From NCBI GenBank assembly GCA_016875095.1, contig VGSG01000010.1, positions 1 to 64,000 of the forward strand: a stretch of 64,000 bases of DNA. Direction: 5' to 3'. The position numbers and the translations under genes were made by a program. Position 1 is the first letter of the stretch. Every line of letters begins with the position of its first letter. Shown here in pieces: positions 9,939 to 17,989 of the stretch. A model generated the notes under the pieces. That model did not search any database, was not told the DNA's origin, and saw nothing but the letters and a program-made list of their open reading frames with translations. This DNA is from Deltaproteobacteria bacterium. GTDB taxonomy: Bacteria; Desulfobacterota; Desulfomonilia; Desulfomonilales; Desulfomonilaceae.

Positions 9939-11528
9939 ATGAGCACTCAAAACGAAAATCAGAAGAGCCTCAAGGACATAGACCAGCATTGGGATCTCAT
10001 CGTGATCGGCGGGGGCATAACCGGCGCGGGCGTTCTGCGGGAAGCCGGCCGGATGGGCCTGAAAACGCTGCTTGTGGAGCAGAAGGATTTTGCCTGGGGC
10101 ACGTCGAGCAGGTCCGCGAAGCTGGCGCACGGCGGCCTCCGATACTTGAAGGAGGGCAAATTCTTGCTGACCCGCGAATCGGTCATCGGTCGGGAACGCC
10201 TGCTCAAAGAGGCTCCAGGACTGGTGGAACCGTTGGAGTTCCTCATGCCCTTGTACTCGGGTCGTGGACCCGGCAAATGGGCCATGAGAATCGGGCTCAC
10301 CGTGTACGACCTTATGGCGGGCAAGAAACGCCACAACTTCCGGTCGGCCGAGCAAGTCACGGCGCTGGTTCCGGGAATCAAGAAAGATGGTCTTATCGGG
10401 GGCTTTCGTTTCGTGGACGCGCAGGTGGATGATGCGCGGCTCGTGTTGCGGCTCATACGCGAATCAATCAGATCGGGCGCGTGTGCGCTGAATTACACAT
10501 CCGTGGCGCAGGTTATGCGCGACGCTCGAAATCGGGTGGTCGGCGCAGTCCTGGAGGACACGGAGACGCATGAGACCAGGGAGGTCTCAGCTCGCGCGGT
10601 GATCAACGCCACAGGCGCGTGGGCCGAGCGCTTACACTCTTCACCGGAACCGGGGAAACATTTGCGGCCGCTGCGCGGGAGCCATCTTGTCTTTCCTGCA
10701 GCCGTCTTGCCGTTTGACCGAGCTGTCGCTTTGACGCATCCCACGGACAGGAGGCCCGTATATGTGCTGCCGTGGGAAGGCGCGGTCCTTTTCGGCACCA
10801 CGGATGTGGATCACTCCCAGGATATCTCCCACGAGCCTGCCATAACCTCGGAGGAAGCCGCGTATCTGATGCACGCGCTGGAGGTCTTTTTCCCTTCGCT
10901 TCGGATCTCATTGGCTGACTGTCTATCCACATTTGCGGGAATAAGAGCGGTGCTCAGCGAAGGCAAACGCGCCCCTTCCCAGGAATCGCGTGAGCACGTG
11001 GTTTGGGTGGACAATGGGCTCGTGACGATCACGGGCGGTAAACTCACGACATTTTATCGGTTGGCCTGGGACGCGCTCGCGGCTGCCAAGCCGTTCCTTA
11101 GAGACGCGTCTGCCGAACCGTCAAAAGGACCTCTGTTCATGCCTGCGCCCGAAACGATTCCTGGCTCGGAAGGACTTCCCCGACAAATCAAAACTCGGCT
11201 CTTCGGCCGCTACGGGATGGACACCCTGGAGCTCCTTCAGATAGCCCATCCCAATGACCTGCAACCGATACCAGGGACCCATACCTTGTGGGCCGAATTG
11301 CCCTTTGCCGCGAGATTTGAGCAGGTTCGACACCTCTCCGACCTGCTGCTCCGCCGCGTGCGTATCGGTCTGCTCACGCCTCACGGCGGCAGAGACATCC
11401 TGGAACGAATCCGAGCGCTCTGCGAGCCGGCGCTTCCGTGGGTCACAACCCAGTGGGAACAAGAGTCAAAAGATTACCAGGAACACTGGGACAGAGCCTA
11501 CGGGGCGCCGCCCGAGACTGAGCGGTGA
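9939..11528 (+). CDS. glpD: FAD-dependent glycerol-3-phosphate dehydrogenase/oxidase (GlpD-type)
   Basis: Oxidises sn-glycerol-3-phosphate to dihydroxyacetone phosphate and passes electrons to the quinone pool from the inner face of the membrane. The Rossmann motif VIGGGITGAG is at about residues 22-31, followed by the family block GTSSRSAKLAHGGLRYL, a central NATGAWAE, a DVDHS segment, FAGIRAVLSEGK and ITGGKLTTF, and a helical DAO_C domain at the C terminus. At 529 aa the length is normal. In-frame starts at TTG 9891 and ATG 9930 exist, but ATG 9939 fits the family N terminus and the promoter spacing best. It is divergent from the FGGY/AGPS-like operon, with which it could form one pathway (glycerol to G3P to DHAP to an alkyl or acyl product). 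Confidence 0.92.
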   Translation: MSTQNENQKSLKDIDQHWDLIVIGGGITGAGVLREAGRMGLKTLLVEQKDFAWGTSSRSAKLAHGGLRYLKEGKFLLTRESVIGRERLLKEAPGLVEPLEFLMPLYSGRGPGKWAMRIGLTVYDLMAGKKRHNFRSAEQVTALVPGIKKDGLIGGFRFVDAQVDDARLVLRLIRESIRSGACALNYTSVAQVMRDARNRVVGAVLEDTETHETREVSARAVINATGAWAERLHSSPEPGKHLRPLRGSHLVFPAAVLPFDRAVALTHPTDRRPVYVLPWEGAVLFGTTDVDHSQDISHEPAITSEEAAYLMHALEVFFPSLRISLADCLSTFAGIRAVLSEGKRAPSQESREHVVWVDNGLVTITGGKLTTFYRLAWDALAAAKPFLRDASAEPSKGPLFMPAPETIPGSEGLPRQIKTRLFGRYGMDTLELLQIAHPNDLQPIPGTHTLWAELPFAARFEQVRHLSDLLLRRVRIGLLTPHGGRDILERIRALCEPALPWVTTQWEQESKDYQEHWDRAYGAPPETER

Positions 11529-11569
11529 AGACCCCGAATGGCCTTCACTCAAGCAAGCGAGGAGGTTCC

Positions 11570-12016
11570 ATGATCAACCAAGCGTTGTTGGCGCCATGCG
11601 GCCTTTACTGTGGTGTGTGCGGGATTTACGTAGCGCACCGTGAGGGAAACGAGAAATTCAAAGAGAAGCTCGCTCCGGTTTATGGGTGCGGTCCTGAGGA
11701 GATCGCCTGCGAGGGTTGCCTTGGAACGGTGCGATTCAAGTATTGCCGGACTTGCCCGATAAGGTCGTGCGCGGAGGGAAAGAGCTACGAAGGCTGTCAC
11801 CAATGTGGCGATTTCCCATGCCAGTTCATCGAAACCTTCCCCATTGAGGTAGGCAAACAGGTGATCATGCGGGCCGTTCCTTTCCGCCGATCCTTCGGAA
11901 CTGACAGGTGGGTCGAGGAAGAAGAGAAACGGTACAATTGCCCTGAATGCGGAAACAACCTCTTTCGGGGCGCCAAGCGGTGTCGTTCCTGCAAGACCCC
12001 TGTCAATCCGGATTGA
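11570..12016 (+). CDS. Cysteine-rich DUF3795-type protein
   Basis: 148 residues beginning MINQALLAPCGLYCGVCGIY, the typical start of DUF3795 proteins, with many CxxC pairs. Cys-rich blocks are CGLYCGVC, CEGC, CRTCPIRSC and CHQCGDFPC, plus a C-terminal zinc ribbon CPECG...CRSC. The cysteines suggest a zinc or Fe-S binding protein. The function of the family is unknown, and it is common in strict anaerobes. GGAGG six bases before the ATG decides the start. It lies 41 nt after glpD on the same strand and could be co-transcribed with it, although no functional link is evident. Confidence 0.8.
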   Translation: MINQALLAPCGLYCGVCGIYVAHREGNEKFKEKLAPVYGCGPEEIACEGCLGTVRFKYCRTCPIRSCAEGKSYEGCHQCGDFPCQFIETFPIEVGKQVIMRAVPFRRSFGTDRWVEEEEKRYNCPECGNNLFRGAKRCRSCKTPVNPD

Positions 12017-12035
12017 GCCGATAGCAAATTCTTGA

Positions 12036-12080
12036 GTAGGATGTCGTGAGTCCCGCGTTCCGCGCGGGACGAACCGCATC
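12036..12080 (+). repeat. REP-like element, GTAG head plus palindrome (left member of an inverted pair)
   Basis: GTAG (12036-12039) is followed by an imperfect palindrome that opens GATG and closes GCATC. It encloses a perfect 8-bp stem, GTCCCGCG/CGCGGGAC, at 12050-12070 with a 5-nt loop. A GTAG tetranucleotide beside an imperfect palindrome is the hallmark of REP elements mobilised by TnpA-REP (RAYT) transposases. The last 10 nt, GAACCGCATC, recur inverted in the partner at 12169-12199. Confidence 0.6.
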
Positions 12081-12168
12081 TGTCGCGGCTTTACACGTTG
12101 TCCACGGCAAGATGCGATGACCCAAATGTTCCGGGGGGGCCGCATCCGAGAGCAAGGAGGCCTCCACC

Positions 12169-12199
12169 GATGCGGTTCATTTCATTCACCGCATCCTAC
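12169..12199 (-). repeat. REP-like element, inverted partner
   Basis: Read on the minus strand this is GTAG followed by GATGCGGT, an 11-nt loop and ACCGCATC, a perfect 8-bp hairpin with the GTAG head. It faces the element at 12036-12080, giving a BIME-like inverted pair in the 292-nt gap between the DUF3795 gene and the thiolase gene. No RAYT gene is in the window. Confidence 0.65.
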
Positions 12200-12308
12200 G
12201 TTGCTGTGTCCATGTCGCAGCCGTTGCTTTACACTTCCAGCCTGCTCGCGTAGTATTCAGGAACCACTGCATACACCTGAGAATTTGTACGTCTGTCGGA
12301 GGTGCGCC

Positions 12309-13574
12309 ATGAAGAGGCCCAGAAAGCTGGGACGAGGGGTAGCGCTCGTCGGGGTCGGCATGTCGAAGTTCGGCATGTTCCGGGACAGGGATTCCAAGGA
12401 TCTCTTTGCGGAAGCCTTCCGGAACATGATTGCATCGGTGGACAAGGGAGCAGACCCTCAGGACATCGATGCCCTTTACGTCGGCAATTTCTCCAATGAC
12501 TTTTTCATCCATCAGGCGCACTGGGGCCCGATTGTATCCGATTTGATCGGGCACGTGCCCAAGCCCGCCACTCGCACGGAAGGCGCGTGCGCGTCGAGCG
12601 CGCTTGCCCTGCGTGAGGGCATCTTTGCGATCGCATCCGGCTTCTACGACATGGTCCTGGTGGGCGGGGTCGAGGAGATGTCCAAGCGCTCCACCGAGGA
12701 AGTAGCTGAAGGTTTGGCTTTAGCCACGGCGCCCTACGAAGGGAGGGCGGCCTTCACCTTTCCCGGGGTGTTCGGAGCGGTTGCCACGGCTTATTTTGAC
12801 CGTTACGGGGCCTCCCGTGAGCACTTGATGAACGTCACCATCAAGAGCCACAACAATGCCGCGCTCAATCCTCGGGCTCAAATTAAAGCCACCATTCGAT
12901 CCATGATGGAATCCAAACGTCGCCGCGCAAGTGAAAAGGGCCTTCCAGAACCTACTTGGCAAGACGAAAAAGAGTTCCTGCGGGATCAGGATGCCAATCC
13001 GGTCGTTGCGTGGCCCATGCATCTTTTTGATTGTTGCCCTATCAGCGACGGCGCAAGTTGCGCTCTATTGGTCGGGGAAGAATTGGCCCGGCGCTTCACC
13101 GATGCTCCGCTCTACGTGGTCGGCATGGGGCAGGGGAGCGGCAGCGGCTTCCATGCGGCGGACGATCTGACCACATTCCAGGCGACCAAATACGCGGCTG
13201 AGGAAGCCTATTCCATGTCAGGGTTGAAGCCTGAGGACGTCCAGTTTTCTGAAGTGCATGATTGTTTCTCCATAGCCGAGCTGATCCACATGGAGGATCT
13301 GGGCTTCTTCAAGCCGGGCCAGGCCTACAAGGCCGTGGAAGAGGGCGCGACGAGGCGGGATGGTTCCAAACCGATCAATACATCGGGGGGTCTTAAGTGC
13401 AAAGGGCACCCGGTCGGCGCCACAGGCGTGGCACAGCTCATGGAGGTTTGGGAACAGTTGCGGGGTGAAGCCGGCGAGCGGCAATTGCCCATCAAGGGCC
13501 TGCGCATCGGGGCCGCGCACAACCTGGGCGGCACAGGCGGCACGTGCACGTTCACGATCTTCGAGCGGAGGTGA
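12309..13574 (+). CDS. Thiolase-family protein (SCP2/archaeal acetyl-CoA acetyltransferase type)
   Basis: A 421-residue condensing or cleaving thiolase that transfers an acyl group from CoA to or from a second acyl-CoA. The nucleophile is Cys94 in EGACASS. The other conserved elements are HDCFSIAE, the GLKCKGHPVGATG histidine loop, and a C-terminal GAAHNLGGTG where classical thiolases carry their second cysteine. That last feature marks the SCP-x/archaeal subgroup, whose members usually act with a DUF35 partner. The partner is encoded 5 nt downstream, followed by an acyl-CoA synthetase. The ATG is preceded by GGAGGT. An upstream in-frame GTG/ATG would add an unrelated tail drawn from the REP region. 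The likely role is beta-oxidation-type cleavage or acetoacetyl-CoA formation; the substrate is unknown. Confidence 0.9.
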   Translation: MKRPRKLGRGVALVGVGMSKFGMFRDRDSKDLFAEAFRNMIASVDKGADPQDIDALYVGNFSNDFFIHQAHWGPIVSDLIGHVPKPATRTEGACASSALALREGIFAIASGFYDMVLVGGVEEMSKRSTEEVAEGLALATAPYEGRAAFTFPGVFGAVATAYFDRYGASREHLMNVTIKSHNNAALNPRAQIKATIRSMMESKRRRASEKGLPEPTWQDEKEFLRDQDANPVVAWPMHLFDCCPISDGASCALLVGEELARRFTDAPLYVVGMGQGSGSGFHAADDLTTFQATKYAAEEAYSMSGLKPEDVQFSEVHDCFSIAELIHMEDLGFFKPGQAYKAVEEGATRRDGSKPINTSGGLKCKGHPVGATGVAQLMEVWEQLRGEAGERQLPIKGLRIGAAHNLGGTGGTCTFTIFERR

Positions 13575-13579
13575 GGATC

Positions 13580-13996
13580 ATGGAAAAGAAACCCTTCAAC
13601 GATATTTCGTATGAGGCGTTCCTCCGAGAAGAGAAGCTGATGGGTTCAAAATGCCGCTCCTGTGGGGAGCTTTTTGTGCCGCCCCGTCCGATCTGCGTAA
13701 AATGCGGCGCGTCTGAAATGGAATGGGTCGAGATGAAAGGCGTGGGTAAGCTCAGCGCGTTCACGTGTATCGCCGTGGGACCGCCGTTCATGAAACAGGA
13801 GGGCTATACCCGCGATCATCCGTACTGCACGGGGGTGATACAGCTCGATGAGGGCCCGCGGGTGACGGCCCGCATCGAGGATGTGGATACAAAAAAACCC
13901 GAGGAGATTAAAGTGGGCGCGGCCATGAAGGTCAAATATCTTCACAGAGGGGAAGGCGACCGAGGCGCCACCTTCCTGGCATTCAAGCCTGTTTAG
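13580..13996 (+). CDS. DUF35 zinc-ribbon/OB-fold partner of thiolase
   Basis: 138 residues: an N-terminal helix, a rubredoxin-like zinc ribbon (CRSCGELFVPPRPICVKCG at about residues 27-45), then an OB fold. In structurally known archaeal complexes DUF35 proteins form a scaffold that channels acyl-CoA between thiolase and the next enzyme. A strong GGAGGTGAGG site overlaps the end of the thiolase gene, so translation is tightly coupled. It is almost certainly a subunit of the preceding thiolase. Confidence 0.9.
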   Translation: MEKKPFNDISYEAFLREEKLMGSKCRSCGELFVPPRPICVKCGASEMEWVEMKGVGKLSAFTCIAVGPPFMKQEGYTRDHPYCTGVIQLDEGPRVTARIEDVDTKKPEEIKVGAAMKVKYLHRGEGDRGATFLAFKPV

Positions 13997-14017
13997 ATTC
14001 GCTCCCGCGAGGTGACC

Positions 14018-15667
14018 ATGCTCAAGCCCTCAAAAACACATGACGAATGTCGCCAGGCGTTTCGTTGGGAGGTGCCGCGGTCATACAATATTGGCGTGGA
14101 TATCTGCGACAAATGGGCCTCTGACCGATCGCGCGTCGCCCTGATCTCGGAAGTCCCCGGCGAGGGCGTGGAGCGGTACACCTTCTGGGACTTCAGGAAT
14201 TTCTCGAACAAGCTGGCAAACGGCCTCACGGCTCACGGCATCCAGCGCGGCGACCGCATCGGGATTTTGCTTGGTCAGAGCCCTGAAACAGCGATCGGTC
14301 ATATTGCGGCGTACAAGATCGGCGCGGTTGCGATTCCTCTGTTCACGCTATTCGGCGTGGACGCGCTCCAGTATCGGCTGTCAAACAGCGGAGCCAAGGT
14401 CGTTATCACCGATCGGGCGAATTACTCCAAGATCGAGGAAATAAGGGCTTCCCTACCCAATTTGAAAGCGGTCATCGTAGTCGGCGGCGAAAAAGGCTCC
14501 GACGCTTTCATCGACTTCCGGGGCCTTGTAGAAAAGGGTTCCAGCCAATTTGAGCCTGTGCAGACCGACGCGGAAGATCCCGCGCTCATCATCTACACGT
14601 CCGGCACCACGGGGCCGCCCAAGGGCGCGCTGCACGCCCACAGGGTGCTGTTGGGGCATCTCCCCGGAGTGGAATTTCCCCATAATTTCTTCCCCAGAGA
14701 AGGTGACCTCTTTTGGACCCCGGCGGACTGGGCATGGATCGGGGGGCTGATCGACGTGCTCCTTCCGAGCTGGCATCACGGCGTGCCGGTCGTCGCATAC
14801 CGAGCCAAGAAGTTCGATCCGGAAGAAGCTTTCCAACTGATTGCGAAACACAACATCAAGAACGCGTTCATTCCGCCCACCGCGCTTAAACTCATGCGTC
14901 AGGTTTCCCATCCGCGGGAACGCTACTCGTACCAGATGCGCACAATCGGCTCCGGCGGAGAGACACTGGGCGAAGAGCTACTCGAATGGGGCAAGGAAAC
15001 CTTCGGGTTCACCATAAACGAGTTCTACGGCCAGACCGAGTGCAACCTCGTGGTGGGAAATTGCTGGGAGGTCATGGACATAAGGCCGGGGTCAATGGGC
15101 AAGGCTGTCCCAGGGCATACGGTCGCGCCTGTGGACGAAGCGGGCGAGCCTGTGCCGCCCGGAACCGTGGGTGAAGTGGCTATCAAGCGCCCTGACCCGG
15201 TGATGTTCCTCGAATATTGGGGTAACCCGGACGCCACACGGGAAAAATTCGTCAATGACTGGCTCCTGACGGGAGACCTAGGCCGGCAGGATGACCAGGG
15301 TTATCTCTGGTTCGTTGGACGAAAGGACGACGTGATCACCAGCGCGGGATACCGCATCGGCCCTGCGGAGATCGAAGACTGCATCCTCAAGTATCCGGGT
15401 GTGAGCATGGTTGCGGTGATCGGCAAGCCGGACGAGGTAAGAACCGAGATCGTGAAAGCCTTCATAGTTCTCAAACCGGGGACCGAGCCTTCAACCAAGC
15501 TGGGAGAAGAGATCAAGAAGTTCGTCAAGACCAAACTTGCCGCTCACGAATACCCCCGCGAAGTGGAGTTCGTGAGCGAACTGCCGCTCACGGCCACGGG
15601 CAAGATCATGCGCCGGGAACTGAGAAAGCTTGAGGAACAGAGACTGGCTAAGAAAAAGAGCGAGTAG
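14018..15667 (+). CDS. Acyl-CoA synthetase (AMP-forming, medium-chain/acetyl-CoA-synthetase-like)
   Basis: A 549-residue adenylate-forming ligase that activates a carboxylic acid to acyl-AMP and then acyl-CoA. Motifs in order are the P-loop-like YTSGTTGPPKGALHAH near residue 195, TPADWAWIGG, NEFYGQTECNLVVGN (A5), LTGDLGRQDDQGYLWFVGRKDD (A7/A8) and the C-terminal lysine motif LTATGKIMRREL (A10). ATG 14018, with AGGTGA seven bases upstream, is preferred over the GTG at 14012. It is the third gene of the thiolase/DUF35 operon and presumably supplies the acyl-CoA. The chain length or aromatic nature of the acid is undetermined. Confidence 0.9.
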   Translation: MLKPSKTHDECRQAFRWEVPRSYNIGVDICDKWASDRSRVALISEVPGEGVERYTFWDFRNFSNKLANGLTAHGIQRGDRIGILLGQSPETAIGHIAAYKIGAVAIPLFTLFGVDALQYRLSNSGAKVVITDRANYSKIEEIRASLPNLKAVIVVGGEKGSDAFIDFRGLVEKGSSQFEPVQTDAEDPALIIYTSGTTGPPKGALHAHRVLLGHLPGVEFPHNFFPREGDLFWTPADWAWIGGLIDVLLPSWHHGVPVVAYRAKKFDPEEAFQLIAKHNIKNAFIPPTALKLMRQVSHPRERYSYQMRTIGSGGETLGEELLEWGKETFGFTINEFYGQTECNLVVGNCWEVMDIRPGSMGKAVPGHTVAPVDEAGEPVPPGTVGEVAIKRPDPVMFLEYWGNPDATREKFVNDWLLTGDLGRQDDQGYLWFVGRKDDVITSAGYRIGPAEIEDCILKYPGVSMVAVIGKPDEVRTEIVKAFIVLKPGTEPSTKLGEEIKKFVKTKLAAHEYPREVEFVSELPLTATGKIMRRELRKLEEQRLAKKKSE

Positions 15668-15736
15668 ACATCTTCTTAATTTCGGCCATTGACACACAGT
15701 GGGTGCTCGCGACGCGAATAACGTCTCGAGGCTGAA

Positions 15737-16237
15737 ATGACAATGTTCCTGCCCGAAGCTGCATTGCGGATAGTTGCTTCCGCGCCATCCAACGTTGACC
15801 GGCCACTCTACTTCGATCCAAGCGATCCGACAATAACTGTCGGTTTGATACTAGGGGGACTCATTCCATATTTGATGCTGGCAACCCTTGCCACAGTCAC
15901 CAAGTCGCTGATTCTTCGGCTAATACTGCACAAAGAAGCTCGACCGACCGTGCGACGATTAGTCGCGGTGGCAGTGATTGAGGTAACTTATGCCTTCGTG
16001 GGAACAGCCTCGCGGGTGTCGGTCGCGATAGAGGCACTCTCACCCTTTCCCATGTCATTAGTGCCTCTTCTCGTATTAGGCATGCTTTGCAACCTGCCTC
16101 TTCTCCCGGGGAGGAATCAGCCTACCGGCGCGGCTTACACGCTATGGAAGAGGGCCCTTCTTGCGTTCGGTTTGGGTCTCATCTACTGGGGCTACTTGGT
16201 TGTCATAGCCGTTTCGGTTCATCTGGCTTTGCACTGA
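15737..16237 (+). CDS. Hypothetical multi-pass membrane protein
   Basis: 166 residues with about four hydrophobic segments (roughly 33-58, 75-95, 105-122 and 140-165), the last one ending the protein. I do not recognise a family and see no catalytic motif. It follows the acyl-CoA synthetase by 69 nt on the same strand, with only a weak ribosome site. It faces the NIL-ferredoxin gene convergently across a repeat-filled gap. Confidence 0.55.
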   Translation: MTMFLPEAALRIVASAPSNVDRPLYFDPSDPTITVGLILGGLIPYLMLATLATVTKSLILRLILHKEARPTVRRLVAVAVIEVTYAFVGTASRVSVAIEALSPFPMSLVPLLVLGMLCNLPLLPGRNQPTGAAYTLWKRALLAFGLGLIYWGYLVVIAVSVHLALH

Positions 16238-16344
16238 GTAATTGACTGACGGAAAGCCGCCGGCAAGGCGCTGATACTGATGCGCATTCAAAGAGGCAAG
16301 ATCGAGGAAATCTTCTTTGTGAGAGAGGTACTCCACGGCTCAGG

Positions 16345-16423
16345 CAAGAAATTCCCACGGTTTTCGGAATGCTCATTTCCTCGCAGGAGAAATGAGCATT
16401 CCGAAAAATGGTGGAAGTTCTTG
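16345..16423. repeat. Long inverted repeat with a 19-bp perfect stem
   Basis: Two 35-nt arms (16345-16379 and 16389-16423) match at 30 of 35 positions when inverted. The inner 19 bp are perfect and the loop is 9 nt. It lies between convergent genes. The outer part of the right arm (GTGGAAGTTCTTG) recurs, nearly unchanged, inverted in the repeat at 26506-26588, so this is a member of a dispersed non-coding repeat family. Confidence 0.75.
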
Positions 16424-16433
16424 GGGAGGGGGT

Positions 16434-16467
16434 CGGGGAGGACCTTCTTACAAGAAGGTCCTCCCCG
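16434..16467. terminator. 16-bp perfect hairpin, possible bidirectional terminator or second repeat module
   Basis: CGGGGAGGACCTTCTT and its exact complement are separated by 2 nt. It sits about 40 nt past the stop of the minus-strand NIL-ferredoxin gene. No T-run follows on either strand, so it may be a structural repeat module rather than a classical rho-independent terminator. The same design (GGGCCCTTCTT arms) is seen in the element at 26506-26588. Confidence 0.55.
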
Positions 16468-16504
16468 ATGCTTACCTCTCTGAAAGCGAAGAGGGATCAC
16501 GGTA

Positions 16505-16957
16505 TTATTGATACTGTTGCCCGGTGCGGCCTTCTGCGAAGGGGTCGAAGAGGGTTATATCCCGCATCGCGCCGAAGGGACATGCCAGGCCGCACATGCC
16601 GCAGGCCACGCACTTGGTCACGTCGAAGGCCACCCGCATATTAGGTGAGGTGATGCTAAGAGCGTGAGTGGGACAGAGCCCTGTGCACGCGCCGCAATGA
16701 ACGCAGCGATCTTCCTCCCGCCAGACTTTGTCCGCAAGACGCTCGACCACGACCTCGTGTTCCTCCAGAAACTTGATCCCCTGATCGATCTGGCCCTGGT
16801 CGCCTCTGAGCTCCAGAAGTATCCTTCCTTCACGACGCGGGAGTATCTTGGCTTCCAGTATGTTAAAAATCAGATCGAAGTCCCTGGCCAAGCGATAGAT
16901 CACCGGCTTGTACATAATATTGGACTTAAATATGAGAAGCACATTGTCTGACTTCAT
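16505..16957 (-). CDS. NIL-domain ferredoxin, 2x[4Fe-4S] (homocysteine-forming system)
   Basis: 150 residues: an N-terminal NIL substrate-binding domain (about 1-75), then two [4Fe-4S] motifs, Cys85/88/91/95 in CVHCGACTGLCP and Cys116/119/122/126 in CVACGMCGLACP. The same architecture occurs in the Methanosarcina protein MA1822, which together with DUF39 protein MA1821 supports homocysteine synthesis from aspartate semialdehyde and sulfide. It presumably donates electrons to the DUF39 enzyme. Its start overlaps the end of the UPF0280 gene by 4 nt (ATGA), so it is the last gene of that operon. Confidence 0.9.
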   Translation of the reverse strand: MKSDNVLLIFKSNIMYKPVIYRLARDFDLIFNILEAKILPRREGRILLELRGDQGQIDQGIKFLEEHEVVVERLADKVWREEDRCVHCGACTGLCPTHALSITSPNMRVAFDVTKCVACGMCGLACPFGAMRDITLFDPFAEGRTGQQYQ

Positions 16958-17724
16958 TTGCTCATCTCCTTGTCCTGCGTGGAAAGATCAACCAGCTCCA
17001 CGTTACCTTGCGCCGCGATACGGTCGCGGATAATTGCCAGCGCGCCGTCCACTCCAGGGACGCTCACTGCCCATTCCACCGCCCTTTGCAGATCGGAAGG
17101 CTTCTTCACTTGATTTCCAAGAGCGGTAGCCACCGCGTCGGCCAGCGGCGTGTCTCGTGAAATCACCGTTGCGGCATCGGCCTTGCCCAGGCTGAGGGAG
17201 TGCCCCACACTCGCAGACGATGTGCAGAGACCCAAGCCCAACAACGTCGGCTCGATGCGCAACCCGATCCGATTGGTAAATGGTGATGTTCCTGCAAAGA
17301 TGCCCGCCACCATAGGCTCGTCCACCTTGAGGAAGATATCGCCCCCATTCTCGACGATCACTTCCGGAGACCATTGCATGAGGCCCTGGCCGACAAAATC
17401 GGCCACCGCGCCTGCCACCGCGGCCATGGGGCCCGTTCCTGCCTTCTTCCCCGCTTGAACCATGCGCGCGGCCACAGGGCCGTCCCGCGGATCCTCGTCA
17501 AGAGGAATGAGACTCGTCAGGAAGTCTTTCCGTCGGGCAATAGCGTCTTCCACCTGAGCCCGACATTCACAGAGGAGTTGGTAAGTCTCCTTTTCCAGCT
17601 TCCGGTGAGCCTTTACGTACAAGTCGGATTGTTCCACGACCACGCGGAAAGCCTCAAAACGGCCGCTCTTGCCAAAGTCCCGATAAGTTTTCGGTTCAAA
17701 GAAAGTGATTCCCGTCACGCTCAA
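16954..17724 (-). CDS. UPF0280 (COG2122) family protein, sulfide-assimilation partner
   Basis: 256 residues of the ApbE-like UPF0280 family. Marks are the opening YRDFGKSGRFEAFRVVVEQSDLYV, the GPMAAVAGAVADFVG helix, NGGDIFLK, and the ending DGALAIIRDRIAAQG. The family is distantly related to FAD:protein FMN transferases. The methanogen homologue MA1715 has been reported to improve sulfide use in the DUF39/NIL-ferredoxin homocysteine route. Here it sits between those two genes, which is strong contextual support. Its biochemical reaction is unknown. Confidence 0.88.
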   Translation of the reverse strand: MSVTGITFFEPKTYRDFGKSGRFEAFRVVVEQSDLYVKAHRKLEKETYQLLCECRAQVEDAIARRKDFLTSLIPLDEDPRDGPVAARMVQAGKKAGTGPMAAVAGAVADFVGQGLMQWSPEVIVENGGDIFLKVDEPMVAGIFAGTSPFTNRIGLRIEPTLLGLGLCTSSASVGHSLSLGKADAATVISRDTPLADAVATALGNQVKKPSDLQRAVEWAVSVPGVDGALAIIRDRIAAQGNVELVDLSTQDKEMSK

Positions 17725-17794
17725 TCAGTCCTGCTTTGGGCCGGTCTTGCTCCGTAGGATCAGGCGCAACCCCGGTGCGCGGGAGAACCGTAGA

Positions 17795-17870
17795 CCGGCA
17801 GGGACGCCGGCGCTACCGTCCTCGGGCGCGCTCGCGGCACGGGGGGGAACCGTCCCGCGATACGCGGGAC
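17795..17870. repeat. REP-like palindromic modules in the gap between the DUF39 and UPF0280 genes
   Basis: The 265-nt gap holds two compact palindromes. CCGGC-AGGGAC-GCCGG lies at 17795-17810 and GTCCCGCG-ATA-CGCGGGAC at 17852-17870. The second has exactly the same stem as the REP-like element at 12050-12070. The first shares the 13-mer CAGGGACGCCGGC and a following TACCG with 60719-60731. They appear to be modules of dispersed repeats. They could also modulate expression between the upstream DUF39 gene and the two genes that follow it. Confidence 0.55.
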
Positions 17871-17989
17871 TCCAGGTCTTTTCCGGAGCCATAACGTTCG
17901 CTGCGGTCACGGTATCCTACCCGATTTGCCCCCTCGGAGCTGGAACAATTTATTGAAGCGCCGGCAAGTCCAGCGCGATCGCCACGATG

